A stretch of 64,000 nt of DNA from Flavobacterium limicola (GTDB lineage: Bacteria; Bacteroidota; Bacteroidia; Flavobacteriales; Flavobacteriaceae): assembly GCF_003634755.1 (NCBI RefSeq), contig NZ_RBXA01000001.1, forward strand, positions 496,001-560,000, written 5' to 3'. This document shows positions 26,307 to 36,798 of the stretch, piece after piece (the first letter of the stretch is position 1; the number at the start of each line of letters is the position of its first letter). The translations under genes were made by a program, and so were the position numbers. The notes beneath the pieces are model-generated. The model searched no databases. It worked only from the letters and a program-made list of their open reading frames with translations, and had not been told where the DNA came from.

Positions 26307-27776
26307 ATGATTCAAAAATTCCTTTATCTCGAATGGAAAGCTTTTTTTAGGTCAGCTTCCTTCGCAACTAATTTGGCTTTGAAAATCCTGATGGGTTTTG
26401 TCGCCGTTTATTTCCTTTTAATTTTCTTAGCAGTAGGAGTCGGGGCCTTTTATATTCTAAAGAAAATGAATCTGGACCCAATTGTTACGGTGAATCAATT
26501 CATGATTTATTATGTATTGATGGATTTAATCATCCGATTACTGTTGCAAAAAATCCCGGTGATGAACATTCGTCCGATGTTGATTTTCCCCATAAAAAAA
26601 TCGACAATTGTTCATTTCTCACTAGGAAAAACGGTTTTGTCCTTCTTTAATTTGGTACACGCTTTTTTCCTGATTCCGTTTTGTGTTGTTTTAATCATCG
26701 AAGGCTATGATGTGCTTTCCGTAGTGCTTTGGTACACTGCTATTTTTTCATTGCTATATCTCAACAATTTTCTCAATATTCTACTGAGTAATAAGGACAA
26801 TTTATTTGCTATTTTCTTGGCAATAGCAGCTATTTTAGGAGGATTACACTACTACGGACTCTTTAATATCACGGAAATTACAGCGCCATTTTTCAATGCT
26901 ATTTTCAATACGTATTGGGCTTTTGCCATTCCAGTTTTGGCACTAATCGCTTTATATTATGTCACGTTCCAGTATTTCAAAAAGAATTTATACCTCGATG
27001 CGGGATTGTCAAACAAACACGATGTTGCCAAAACAGAGGATTTGACTTGGTTGAACCAATTTGGAACCATCGGAACCTTCTTGAAAAACGACATTAAATT
27101 AATCAAAAGAAACAAACGTTCTAAAACCACTGTAGGATTGAGCGTCATGTTCCTTTTTTATGGTTTTCTTTTCTTTACCAATGCAATTGCAGTATACAAC
27201 AATCCTACAATGCACATTTTTGCCGGGATTTTCGTTTCCGGTGGATTCCTTATCACTTTCGGGCAATTTGTGCCGAGTTGGGACAGCGCGTATTACCAGT
27301 TAATGATGACACAAAACATTCCGTACAAAGGCTATTTGAGTTCTAAATGGTGGCTTATGGTAATTGCTACAATTGTGACCACAACCATTGCATCATTCTA
27401 TCTTTATTTTGGAGTTAATGTTTATTTAACCATAGTCGTGGGTGCGATTTATAATATCGGAGTCAATTCTCATTTGGTTTTATTGGGTGGTGCGTATACT
27501 AAAACACCAATCGATTTGAGTTCTGGGAAAGGTGCTTTTGGAGATAAAAAAGCATTCAATGTAAAAACGATGCTTATCTCAATTCCTCAATTAGGATTAC
27601 CGGTTTTACTGTATTGGTTAGGCTCAAAATTTGGAAACCCAAATATAGGCTTAGCGCTTGTAGCAGGTACAGGAATAATTGGATTTGCCTTCAAAGAGAA
27701 AGCATTTTCCGTGATTGAAAAAATCTATAAATCAGAGAAATACGCGACCATTGCGGCGTACAAACAAAAAGGATAA
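26307..27776 (+). CDS. DUF5687-like ABC exporter membrane subunit
   Basis: A protein of 489 residues with about twelve hydrophobic helices. It begins FLYLEWKAFFRSASFATN, the amphipathic entry helix typical of DUF5687 proteins, which I know as permease-like partners of a single ATPase in Bacteroidota. A conserved FLKNDIKLIKRNKRSK segment near the middle (about residues 252-270) resembles the start of a second half, so the protein is likely a fused two-module permease. The ATPase gene follows after 48 bases. Substrate is unknown; PadR control suggests efflux. Confidence 0.78.
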   Translation: MIQKFLYLEWKAFFRSASFATNLALKILMGFVAVYFLLIFLAVGVGAFYILKKMNLDPIVTVNQFMIYYVLMDLIIRLLLQKIPVMNIRPMLIFPIKKSTIVHFSLGKTVLSFFNLVHAFFLIPFCVVLIIEGYDVLSVVLWYTAIFSLLYLNNFLNILLSNKDNLFAIFLAIAAILGGLHYYGLFNITEITAPFFNAIFNTYWAFAIPVLALIALYYVTFQYFKKNLYLDAGLSNKHDVAKTEDLTWLNQFGTIGTFLKNDIKLIKRNKRSKTTVGLSVMFLFYGFLFFTNAIAVYNNPTMHIFAGIFVSGGFLITFGQFVPSWDSAYYQLMMTQNIPYKGYLSSKWWLMVIATIVTTTIASFYLYFGVNVYLTIVVGAIYNIGVNSHLVLLGGAYTKTPIDLSSGKGAFGDKKAFNVKTMLISIPQLGLPVLLYWLGSKFGNPNIGLALVAGTGIIGFAFKEKAFSVIEKIYKSEKYATIAAYKQKG

Positions 27777-27824
27777 TCTAGCGATTAACGAAATCAACAA
27801 ATAACCGAATAAACTTTTTCAAAA

Positions 27825-28520
27825 ATGATACAAGTAAATAACCTTTCGAAAACATACAACGGAACAACCGTATTAAAAATAGATTCTTTAGAAATAAAAA
27901 AAGGCGAAAGCTTTGGATTAGTTGGAAATAATGGTGCTGGGAAAACCACTTTTTTCAGTCTTTTATTGGATTTAATCCAGCCCTCAACAGGAAATATTGT
28001 GAATAATGACATTCAGGTAAACACCAGTGAAAACTGGAAACCGTTCACTGCTTCTTTCTTGGACGAAAGTTTCTTAATTGGCTACTTAACGCCCGAAGAA
28101 TATTTCTATTTCATTGGCGATTTACGCGGACAAAACAAAGCCGATGTCGATGCTTTATTGGCCACACACGAAGAATTTTTCAACGGAGAAATTCTTAAAA
28201 ACAAGAAATATTTACGCGATTTATCTAAAGGGAATCAGAAAAAAGTGGGTATCATCGCCACTTTAATTGGGAATCCGGAGGTTATTATTCTGGATGAACC
28301 GTTTGCTAATTTAGACCCAACCACACAATTCCGATTAAAAAAAATCATCAAGGATTTAGCCGATAATCCGGAAGTAACCGTCCTGGTTTCCAGCCACGAT
28401 TTGCTGCACACCGTTGAGGTGAGTGACAGAATTGTCGCGCTGCATAAAGGCGAAGTGGTCAAAGACATTCAAACTTCTCAAGAGACTTTACAGGAATTAG
28501 AACTGTTTTTTGCGGTTTAA
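27825..28520 (+). CDS. ABC transporter ATP-binding protein
   Basis: A standard single nucleotide-binding domain of 231 residues. The Walker A is GNNGAGKT (about residues 35-42), the signature LSKGNQKK, the Walker B VIILDEPFANLD and the H-loop SSHD. The signature deviates from LSGGQ in the way usual for ABC-2-type exporters. It pairs with the DUF5687 permease immediately upstream to form an exporter, with the PadR regulator and the HAAS-like proteins in the same operon. A hairpin at about 28550-28612 ends the operon. Confidence 0.92.
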   Translation: MIQVNNLSKTYNGTTVLKIDSLEIKKGESFGLVGNNGAGKTTFFSLLLDLIQPSTGNIVNNDIQVNTSENWKPFTASFLDESFLIGYLTPEEYFYFIGDLRGQNKADVDALLATHEEFFNGEILKNKKYLRDLSKGNQKKVGIIATLIGNPEVIILDEPFANLDPTTQFRLKKIIKDLADNPEVTVLVSSHDLLHTVEVSDRIVALHKGEVVKDIQTSQETLQELELFFAV

Positions 28521-28549
28521 AATTCACGCAACAGTCCTAGAAAAACCTT

Positions 28550-28612
28550 TTACCGCTAATTTGCGAATTGTATACTCCAATGCGTTTATATAATTTGTGA
28601 ATTAGCGGTTTT
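28550..28612 (+). terminator. Hairpin downstream of the ABC operon
   Basis: ACCGCTAATT near 28553 pairs with AATTAGCGGT ending near 28609, with further imperfect pairing (GCGAATT against AATTTGTG) inside. TTTTC follows the 3' arm. The outer sequence resembles that of the palindrome at 62591-62634, so it may be a copy of a dispersed element recruited as terminator. Confidence 0.45.
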
Positions 28613-28623
28613 CTTATGGCGTA

Positions 28624-28659
28624 ACCCAAAGTCTCGTCCCAAAAGACGAGACTTTGGGT
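28624..28659. repeat. 15-bp perfect inverted repeat with 6-base loop
   Basis: The arms at 28624-28638 (ACCCAAAGTCTCGTC) and 28645-28659 are exact reverse complements with the loop CCAAAA. No T-run follows on the plus strand. It adjoins the palindromic element at 28661-28715, forming one structured block in the 326-base intergenic region before sprE. The rest of that region, to 28846, shows no gene. Confidence 0.6.
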
Positions 28660-28660
28660 C

Positions 28661-28715
28661 GGGCTGTGCGCTGTATCTTTATTTTCTTAAAGAAAGAAAA
28701 TAAAGGATGCCGCTT
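28661..28715. repeat. Palindromic intergenic element, copy A
   Basis: The arms ATCTTTATTTTCTT (28675-28688) and AAGAAAATAAAGGAT (28694-28708) pair with one bulged base near the outer end. The flanks are GCTGTGCGCTGT on the left and GCCGCTTCCATCCC on the right. Copy B at 40273-40333 has the same layout, the same bulge and compensating changes in the stem. Confidence 0.6.
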
Positions 28716-28846
28716 CCATCCCTTACGCAAGTACGTAATACCCAAATATAACGTCATAATTTTCACGATAGCAAAAAGAAATGTATTTTTACCAGTGCAT
28801 ATACTAAAAAGTATATTTAATAGTTAATTGATAAAAACGTTTTCCA

Positions 28847-31474
28847 TTGAAAATCAATATATTTAAACCACTATCCTTCATGTTATTTTTTGCTTTTTTG
28901 GTAGCCTGTTCTACTAAAAAAGACACCTTTATGGCTAGGAATTCGCATGCCTTAAGCACCAAATATAATATTTTATACAACGGTCAAGTAGGATTGGATA
29001 AAGGAGTTATGGCGGTAAATGCCAGCAGAGATGATGATTTCTGGCAACTTCTGCCGGTAGAAAAAATGCAAATCGTAGAAGATGTCACTTCCACAACAAA
29101 ACCTAAAAATACTGATTTTGAATTGGCAGAAACGAAAGCGACCAAAGCCATTCAAAAACATTCGATGAATATTGGTGGCAGAGAGAAAAACAGTCAAATT
29201 GATGAAGCGTATCTGATGCTTGGAAAAGCCAGATATTACGACCAACGATTTGTTCCTGCGCTAGATGCATTCAATTATATTCTATACAAATACCCAAACA
29301 GCAGCCGAATTTATGAAGCCAAAATTTGGCGAGAGAAAACCAACATGCGTTTGGGAAATGATGCTTTGGTCATAAAAAATATCAATAAATTATTAGAAGA
29401 TCACGAAGTAAAAAAACAGGTTTTTGCAGATGCAAACGCACTTTTGGCCGCTTCTTTTTTAAACATGGAGGAGAAAGACAGCGCCGTTGCTAAGATAAAA
29501 CTCGCCATCGAATTCACCAAAGTAAATCAGGAAAGAGCCCGATACCGTTTTGTTCTGGGACAATTGTATCAAGAATTGGGATACAAGGACAGTGCCGTTA
29601 CTTCCTATCAAGCCGTGATTGACATGAACCGAAAAGCGGAGCGAAAATTTGTCATTCACGCACATGCCAAAAAAGCGGAGTTGTTTGATTATCAAACGGG
29701 AGATTCAGTTTCTTTTGTGAAAACATTCGATAAACTGATTAAAGATCGTGAAAACCGTCCGTACAAAGATTTGATTTTTCATCAAATGGCGGTGTTTCAT
29801 GACAAGCAAAACAATCAGAAAACAGCATTGGATTTCTATAATGCATCGTTACGAACGAATTCAAAAGACACGTATTTAGTTGCTTCAAATTATAGAAATA
29901 TAGGAAATATGTATTTTAGAAATGCGGAATATCCTGCGGCAGCAAAATACTATGACAGTACTTTGGTTAAACTGAATAACAAAACAAGAGAATTTGTAAA
30001 AATCCAAAAAATAAGAAGCAACCTCGATGAGGTGATTTTGTATGAAGCGCTGGCAAAGCGAAACGACAGTATTCTAAATGTTGTGGCAATGAACTCAACG
30101 GGTCGTATGGCTTATTTTGAAAAGTACATTGTTGCACTACAAGAAAAAGATGAAGTTAAGCGACTTTTAGAGGAGAAAAACAAAGCAAAACAGGAAAATA
30201 TTGCGAGAAATAACACCGCTTCATCTGCAGCTCCCGCTTCTATTCAAGAATCCGGAAATCCGGCGCGAAAATCACCAATTACTCCACCTGCCATGACGAG
30301 TGTTTCTTCTCAACAAACGGTGAGTGCTTTTTATTTTTATAATCCTACAACTGTAGCTTTTGGGAAATTGGAATTCAAAAAAATATGGGGTGACAGGAAT
30401 TTAAACGGGAATTGGAGGGTTACCGCAGGAAATGCAAACGTAACAACTATTGACTCTTTGGATGGGGATAAACAATCGTCTGAAAAGGAAGTGAACTCGA
30501 ATAAAATAGTAGAGCAATACACCACGGATTATTACCTGAAACAACTTCCAACAGCGCAGATAGAATTGGACAGTATCCGTAAAGAACGGAATTTCGCATA
30601 CTATCAACTGGGTATTATTTATAAGGAAAAATTCAAAGAAAACAATCTGGCAATCAATAAACTGGAACAATTATTACAGCAGGATCCTGAAGAAAAATTG
30701 ATTCTTCCTGCAATGTATAATTTGTATAAATTATACCAGATAACTGATTTGAATAAAGCTGAGGCAATGCAAAAAAAGATCTCGGCTCAATTTCCGGATT
30801 CTCGTTATGCACAAATAATTAATAACACCAATCCAGATGCAATTTCTGAAAATGAAACACCGGAAAGTGTCTATAACAAATGGTATAAAGTATTCCAACA
30901 AGAACAATTTGTTATGGTTTTAGATAACGCAGACGTTTTGATTAATCAATTTTCGGGAGATGGAATTGTATCCAAATTTGAGTTGCTTAAAGCAAATACC
31001 ATTGGTAAACTGAAAGGAGTAACGGCCTACAAAAACGCATTGCAATTTGTGGCGGATAATTATCCAAATAGCGAAGAAGGGAAAAACGCAGTGCAAATTT
31101 TGAGAGATCAAATTCCTTTTTTAGAGAAAATGGATTTTAATACAGTGGAGACCAATAATTGGAAAATTCTATATAAAGTAGGTAAAAAGGAAGATAATGA
31201 TACAAAAGCTTTGGAAGAAAAAATAAAGAAGTTTTTCAAAGAAAACAACTTTCAGGAGTTATCGTACTCGTACGACTTTTATAATGAGAAAGAAAGTTTT
31301 ATTACTATTCATGGTCTAAATTCAGCGGTCTTTGCAAATAATATTGTTGCAAAGATTCAAACAGATAAGTCTGCGGAAAGCAAACAGAGCTCAATAGTGG
31401 TATCTAATCAAAACTACAAAGTGATTCAGATCAAGAAAAACCTTGACGCATATTTAGCATTAAAAAGACAATAA
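28847..31474 (+). CDS. sprE: Gliding motility / type IX secretion lipoprotein SprE (PorW)
   Basis: A tetratricopeptide-repeat lipoprotein of 875 residues required for the type IX secretion system and gliding in Flavobacterium (PorW in Porphyromonas). It has a lipoprotein signal (lipobox LVAC at about residues 18-21) followed by a YNILYNG segment. Many helical TPR-like repeats follow (AYLMLGKARYYDQRFVPALDAF, then ALDFYNASLRTN), with a low-complexity Ala/Ser/Pro stretch at about residues 460-490. The start is a TTG at 28847. The first in-frame ATG lies inside the signal peptide and would leave it too short, so the TTG is likely real. The bactofilin gene follows after two bases. Confidence 0.82.
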   Translation: MKINIFKPLSFMLFFAFLVACSTKKDTFMARNSHALSTKYNILYNGQVGLDKGVMAVNASRDDDFWQLLPVEKMQIVEDVTSTTKPKNTDFELAETKATKAIQKHSMNIGGREKNSQIDEAYLMLGKARYYDQRFVPALDAFNYILYKYPNSSRIYEAKIWREKTNMRLGNDALVIKNINKLLEDHEVKKQVFADANALLAASFLNMEEKDSAVAKIKLAIEFTKVNQERARYRFVLGQLYQELGYKDSAVTSYQAVIDMNRKAERKFVIHAHAKKAELFDYQTGDSVSFVKTFDKLIKDRENRPYKDLIFHQMAVFHDKQNNQKTALDFYNASLRTNSKDTYLVASNYRNIGNMYFRNAEYPAAAKYYDSTLVKLNNKTREFVKIQKIRSNLDEVILYEALAKRNDSILNVVAMNSTGRMAYFEKYIVALQEKDEVKRLLEEKNKAKQENIARNNTASSAAPASIQESGNPARKSPITPPAMTSVSSQQTVSAFYFYNPTTVAFGKLEFKKIWGDRNLNGNWRVTAGNANVTTIDSLDGDKQSSEKEVNSNKIVEQYTTDYYLKQLPTAQIELDSIRKERNFAYYQLGIIYKEKFKENNLAINKLEQLLQQDPEEKLILPAMYNLYKLYQITDLNKAEAMQKKISAQFPDSRYAQIINNTNPDAISENETPESVYNKWYKVFQQEQFVMVLDNADVLINQFSGDGIVSKFELLKANTIGKLKGVTAYKNALQFVADNYPNSEEGKNAVQILRDQIPFLEKMDFNTVETNNWKILYKVGKKEDNDTKALEEKIKKFFKENNFQELSYSYDFYNEKESFITIHGLNSAVFANNIVAKIQTDKSAESKQSSIVVSNQNYKVIQIKKNLDAYLALKRQ

Positions 31475-31476
31475 TT

Positions 31477-31875
31477 ATGTTTGATAAAAAACAAAAATCA
31501 TACACCGATCTTTTGGGGAAAACCAATAGAATCGTTGAAGGAACAATTATTAAAGGCGATATCATTTCACAAGCTGATTTCAGATTGGATGGGAATTTGA
31601 TTGGAAATTTTCAGTCTGGCGGAAAAATTGTTATCGGACCTGCGGGAAGTGTCACCGGAGATATTATATGTAAGAATGCTGATATTGAAGGAAAGCTTGA
31701 CGGTAAAATTCAAGTTGCAGAAGTCCTGAATGTAAAAGCAAAAGCTAGTATTCATGGGGAAGTTACTGTAGGAAAATTATCAGTGGAGCCAGGTGCTGAT
31801 TTTAGCGCATCATGCATCATGAAGGCAAGTACAAAAAATCTAATGCTAAACGATGGACAACAAAAAACCAAATAA
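31477..31875 (+). CDS. Bactofilin (polymer-forming cytoskeletal protein)
   Basis: A protein of 132 residues built on a right-handed beta-helix with repeats of about 17-18 residues: IVEGTIIKGDIISQADFRLDG, then G-rich turns such as GPAGSVTGDI and KASIHGEVTVG. This is the bactofilin (DUF583) core, which self-assembles into filaments and organises envelope processes. The N-terminal tail is short and basic and could touch the membrane. It starts two bases after sprE and overlaps the atpZ-like gene by 23 bases, so it links the secretion gene and the ATP synthase genes in one transcript. Confidence 0.88.
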   Translation: MFDKKQKSYTDLLGKTNRIVEGTIIKGDIISQADFRLDGNLIGNFQSGGKIVIGPAGSVTGDIICKNADIEGKLDGKIQVAEVLNVKAKASIHGEVTVGKLSVEPGADFSASCIMKASTKNLMLNDGQQKTK

Positions 31876-32089
31876 AAACAATTTCAATAAGTGGTTGGTA
31901 TTTATGGGGATTCCTTTTCAAATGGGAATTGTCATTTTCGCATTTACTTATTTTGGGATGTGGCTGGATGAAAAATATTCTGATGAATCGTCATCACTTT
32001 ACACCATTATTTTATCACTATTATCGGTTTTTATAGCACTCTATAACGTAATTCGCCAAGTTAAAAATATTAATAATAATAACGAATGA
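31853..32089 (+). CDS. AtpZ/AtpI-type F0F1 ATPase accessory membrane protein
   Basis: A protein of 78 residues with two hydrophobic helices and a polar N-terminus: IPFQMGIVIFAFTYFGMWLDEKY, then a helix ending YNVIRQVKN. This is the AtpZ/AtpI (DUF4405-like) hairpin found at the head of atp operons, thought to help c-ring assembly or ion supply. It overlaps the bactofilin gene by 23 bases in a different frame and overlaps the next gene by four. Position and length support the call more than sequence does. Confidence 0.8.
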   Translation: MDNKKPNKNNFNKWLVFMGIPFQMGIVIFAFTYFGMWLDEKYSDESSSLYTIILSLLSVFIALYNVIRQVKNINNNNE

Positions 32090-32469
32090 TCAAAGTTTTA
32101 TCGTTTCTGAAGTATTTAGTGCCCTTCACACTACTCTTATTTTTTGCTCAATATTATGGCACAGCGGCAATCAGTCAAGATCATGACTTCTTTTATGCTA
32201 CTTGGAGTATTTATCTTTTCCTCTTTGTTTCCACACTTTTAATCTATTTGCTGTTGCTTTTTGTAAACTCAAATTTTCCGGATTTCACCGGTTTTGCTTT
32301 TCTGGGCACCACTTTTGTGAAAATGATGGCGGCTGTCGTTTTTTTGATTCCGTTGATACAATCAGAAGGTCGAGAAACTAATTTGGATATTGCAGCTTTT
32401 TTCATCCCTTATTTCCTATTTTTGCTTTTTGAAACAGTTTTTTCGATACGATTAATAAATAAAAGATAA
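32086..32469 (+). CDS. DUF6168-like membrane protein in the atp operon
   Basis: A protein of 127 residues with four hydrophobic helices and little else. It occupies the AtpI slot between the AtpZ-like gene and atpB in Flavobacteriaceae, and I recall this family as DUF6168. It overlaps the preceding gene by four bases. A 131-base gap with a promoter-like element separates it from atpB. A role in ATP synthase assembly is inferred from position only. Confidence 0.65.
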   Translation: MIKVLSFLKYLVPFTLLLFFAQYYGTAAISQDHDFFYATWSIYLFLFVSTLLIYLLLLFVNSNFPDFTGFAFLGTTFVKMMAAVVFLIPLIQSEGRETNLDIAAFFIPYFLFLLFETVFSIRLINKR

Positions 32470-32551
32470 GTTGCTTGAAAATAATGCAATACGATTGTAA
32501 AATTCATTTTTTAAAATCATCATTATAATTTTCAATTTTCAATTAAATATG

Positions 32552-32559
32552 TACCTTTG
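32552..32559 (+). promoter_or_regulatory. Candidate -7 promoter element before atpB (TACCTTTG)
   Basis: An exact TAnnTTTG match ending 41 bases before the atpB ATG, inside the only sizeable gap at the head of the operon. No TTG at the expected spacing. It could let the atp structural genes be transcribed apart from sprE. Confidence 0.38.
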
Positions 32560-32600
32560 CAAAAAATTTTAAAAACGTAAAATCAGATACACAATTAATA

Positions 32601-33994
<1,394 letters not shown>

Positions 33995-34003
33995 TTAAAG
34001 CTT

Positions 34004-34039
34004 AAAACTTCCTGATACGGTTGGTATCAGGGAGTTTTT
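34004..34039 (+). terminator. Intrinsic-terminator-like hairpin between atpE and atpF
   Basis: AAAACTTCCTGATAC (34004-34018) pairs with 34024-34038, with one G-U wobble and a five-base loop (GGTTG). The 3' side ends in five T residues. It looks like a partial terminator or RNA-stabilising hairpin that would leave more atpE than downstream message. Confidence 0.65.
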
Positions 34040-34071
34040 ATTTCTAAAACAAACTTTTTAAATATAAAAAT

Positions 34072-34563
34072 ATGAATTTAACAGCACCAGAGAGTTTAAT
34101 TTTTTGGACCTCGATCATCTTTATAGTTTTCTTTATTCTTTTAAGAAAATTTGCTTGGAAACCAATTCTTGGCGCAGTAAAAGGTAGAGAAGATTCAATT
34201 AATGAAGCGTTATCTTCAGCAGAAACTGCTCGTAGAGAAATGCAAAATCTTACTGCAGAAAACGAACGTATTCTTCAAGAAGCAAGATTAGAACGTGACT
34301 CTTTATTGAAAGAAGCGCGTGAAATGAGAGAAAAAATGATCGCTGATTCTAAAGCTGATGCACAAGCAGAAGGCGCAAGAATGATTGAGCAAGCTAAAAC
34401 AGCTATCTTAGCAGAAAAAAATGCGGCTATGGCTGAATTGAAATCACAAGTTTCTTCATTGTCATTAAGTATTGCTGAAAAAGTATTAAAAGATGAATTA
34501 TCTAACAAAGAAGCTCAAACTAAATTGATTGAGAATATGTTAGGTGACGTTAAATTGAACTAA
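34072..34563 (+). CDS. atpF: ATP synthase F0 subunit b
   Basis: Peripheral-stalk subunit of 163 residues. One N-terminal membrane helix (about residues 8-24, FWTSIIFIVFFILL) is followed by FAWKPIL, the conserved stretch after the helix. A long charged, Ala/Glu/Arg-rich helix runs to the end and would form the coiled-coil dimer reaching to F1. It lies between the atpE hairpin and atpH, two bases before the latter. Normal length. Confidence 0.94.
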   Translation: MNLTAPESLIFWTSIIFIVFFILLRKFAWKPILGAVKGREDSINEALSSAETARREMQNLTAENERILQEARLERDSLLKEAREMREKMIADSKADAQAEGARMIEQAKTAILAEKNAAMAELKSQVSSLSLSIAEKVLKDELSNKEAQTKLIENMLGDVKLN

Positions 34564-34565
34564 TT

Positions 34566-35099
34566 ATGGCAAGTACAAGAGCAGCAATTCGTTATGCAAA
34601 AGCAATTTTGGACTTAGCAAACTCAAAAAATGTTGCCGAAGCAGTAAGCAGTGATATGAAAACTATTGCTACCACTATTAATGGGAATTTAGAATTGAGT
34701 ACTTTTATTCAGAACCCTACCATTAAAGTAGCGGTGAAAGAAAATGCATTGTTAGAAGTTTTTGCAGGTATCAATGGCGTAACTAAAGGGTTGTTTCATT
34801 TGTTATTTGAAAACAAAAGATTCGAAATATTAGGTGCAATTGCTACTGAATATGGTAAATTATCTGACTTAGAAAATGGTATTGAGTTGGCACAAGTGAC
34901 TACTGCTATTCCTATGGATGCAGATTTAGAAGCACAAGTTTTAGCGAAAGTAGCAACACTTTCAGATAAGAAGATAACAATTGAGAACATAGTAGATCCT
35001 GCAATTATTGGAGGTTTTATTTTGAGAATAGGGGACAAGCAGTACAATGCTTCGGTTGCCAACAGATTACAAGTATTAAAAAGAGAGTTAAGTAATTAG
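34566..35099 (+). CDS. atpH: ATP synthase F1 subunit delta
   Basis: The OSCP/delta subunit of 177 residues that connects the stalk to the top of F1. It has an N-terminal six-helix region beginning AAIRYAKAILDLA, the typical R-YA-A-L start, and a C-terminal part with DPAIIGGFILRIGDKQYNAS, the conserved family ending. It starts two bases after atpF and is followed by a 38-base gap to atpA. Confidence 0.93.
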   Translation: MASTRAAIRYAKAILDLANSKNVAEAVSSDMKTIATTINGNLELSTFIQNPTIKVAVKENALLEVFAGINGVTKGLFHLLFENKRFEILGAIATEYGKLSDLENGIELAQVTTAIPMDADLEAQVLAKVATLSDKKITIENIVDPAIIGGFILRIGDKQYNASVANRLQVLKRELSN

Positions 35100-35137
35100 T
35101 TTTATTGCACATTTAAGTGTTTAAATTATAAATTAAG

Positions 35138-36715
35138 ATGGCGGAAATCAAACCTGCTGAAATTTCAGCAATATTAAGAAAGCAAGTAGAAGGTTTTGAA
35201 TCTGGTGCTACACTAGAAGAAGTAGGAACCGTACTTCAAGTTGGAGATGGTATTGCTCGTATTTACGGGCTTTCTAATGTTCAATATGGAGAGTTAGTTG
35301 AATTTGACAATGGATTAGAAGCTATTGTTTTGAATCTTGAAGAAGACAATGTAGGTGTGGTACTTTTAGGACCATCTACAGGAATCAAAGAAGGTTCAAC
35401 TGCAAAAAGAACACAACGTATTGCTTCTCTTAAAGTAGGAGAACAAATGGTAGGTCGTGTAGTAAACACACTTGGTTTTCCAATTGATGGAAAAGGACCA
35501 ATCGGTGGAGATTTATACGAGATGCCTTTGGAAAGAAAAGCTCCTGGAGTTATCTTCCGTCAGCCCGTTACTGAGCCATTACAAACCGGTATCAAAGCAG
35601 TAGATGCAATGATTCCAGTAGGTCGTGGACAACGTGAGCTAGTTATTGGTGACCGTCAAACAGGTAAATCAACTGTTTGTATCGATACTATCTTAAATCA
35701 AAAAGAATTTTACGATGCTGGGAAACCAGTATTTTGTATCTACGTTGCTATTGGACAAAAAGCTTCTACTGTAGCAGGAATTGCTAAAATGTTAGAAGAA
35801 AAAGGTGCAATGGCGTATACTGTTATCGTTGCTGCAAACGCATCTGATCCAGCTCCTATGCAAGTATATGCTCCTTTCGCAGGTGCTGCAATTGGAGAAT
35901 ATTTTAGAGATTCAGGTCGTCCAGCTTTAATTGTTTATGATGATTTATCTAAGCAAGCTGTAGCATACCGTGAGGTTTCTCTTTTATTAAGAAGACCACC
36001 GGGACGTGAAGCATATCCTGGAGACGTTTTTTACTTACACAGCCGTTTATTAGAGCGTGCTTGTAAAGTAATTGCTGATGATGGAATTGCTAAAAACATG
36101 AATGACTTACCAGATTCATTGAAATCAATTGTTAAAGGTGGTGGTTCATTGACTGCTTTACCAATTATTGAAACTCAAGCTGGTGACGTTTCTGCATACA
36201 TCCCAACAAACGTAATTTCGATTACTGATGGTCAAATTTTCTTGGATGGAGATTTGTTTAACTCTGGGGTTCGTCCTGCAATTAACGTAGGTATCTCGGT
36301 ATCTCGTGTTGGAGGAAATGCACAAATTAAATCAATGAAAAAAGTAGCAGGTACATTAAAACTAGATCAAGCACAATTCCGTGAATTGGAAGCGTTTGCT
36401 AAATTTGGTTCTGATTTAGATGCAGTTACTTTAAACGTAATTGAAAAAGGAAAAAGAAACGTTGAAATCTTGAAACAAGGTTTGAACGATCCGTATACTG
36501 TTGAAGACCAAGTTGCAATTATCTATGCTGGTTCTAAAAACTTATTGAGAAATGTTCCTGTGAACAAAGTAAGAGAATTTGAGAAAGATTTCTTGGAATT
36601 CTTAAACAACAAACACAGAGCAACTCTTGATGCGTTGAAAGCAGGAAAATTAACAGACGAAATTACAGATGTAATCGAAACTGTAGCAAAAGAATTATCA
36701 GCAAAATATAACTAA
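35138..36715 (+). CDS. atpA: ATP synthase F1 subunit alpha
   Basis: Non-catalytic nucleotide-binding subunit of 525 residues. An N-terminal beta-barrel precedes the central domain, where the Walker A is GDRQTGKST and the family signature is [14 protein letters not shown]. The arginine in the latter is the catalytic finger. Codon use looks more biased than in neighbouring genes, as expected for high expression. Beta and epsilon genes are not in this operon; in Bacteroidota they usually lie elsewhere. An 83-base gap with an inverted repeat separates it from atpG. Confidence 0.97.
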   Translation: MAEIKPAEISAILRKQVEGFESGATLEEVGTVLQVGDGIARIYGLSNVQYGELVEFDNGLEAIVLNLEEDNVGVVLLGPSTGIKEGSTAKRTQRIASLKVGEQMVGRVVNTLGFPIDGKGPIGGDLYEMPLERKAPGVIFRQPVTEPLQTGIKAVDAMIPVGRGQRELVIGDRQTGKSTVCIDTILNQKEFYDAGKPVFCIYVAIGQKASTVAGIAKMLEEKGAMAYTVIVAANASDPAPMQVYAPFAGAAIGEYFRDSGRPALIVYDDLSKQAVAYREVSLLLRRPPGREAYPGDVFYLHSRLLERACKVIADDGIAKNMNDLPDSLKSIVKGGGSLTALPIIETQAGDVSAYIPTNVISITDGQIFLDGDLFNSGVRPAINVGISVSRVGGNAQIKSMKKVAGTLKLDQAQFRELEAFAKFGSDLDAVTLNVIEKGKRNVEILKQGLNDPYTVEDQVAIIYAGSKNLLRNVPVNKVREFEKDFLEFLNNKHRATLDALKAGKLTDEITDVIETVAKELSAKYN

Positions 36716-36729
36716 AAAGTACTAAGTGA

Positions 36730-36777
36730 TAAGTATTAAGTATCAAGATTTTCTGGGTACTTAATGCTTAATACTTA
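36730..36777. repeat. Inverted repeat between atpA and atpG
   Basis: TAAGTATTAAG (36730-36740) and CTTAATACTTA (36767-36777) are exact 11-base reverse complements. Several additional TACTTAAT-like words surround them. No T-run follows, so it is unlike a classical terminator. It fills most of the 83-base gap inside the operon. Confidence 0.5.
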
Positions 36778-36798
36778 ATTCTTCATACTTACAAAAAA

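Noticed and set aside
31812..32036. Plus-strand frame of 74 codons over the bactofilin end and the AtpZ-like gene
   Set aside because: The overlapping frame at 31853-32089 has the AtpZ-type two-helix pattern, and this one does not.
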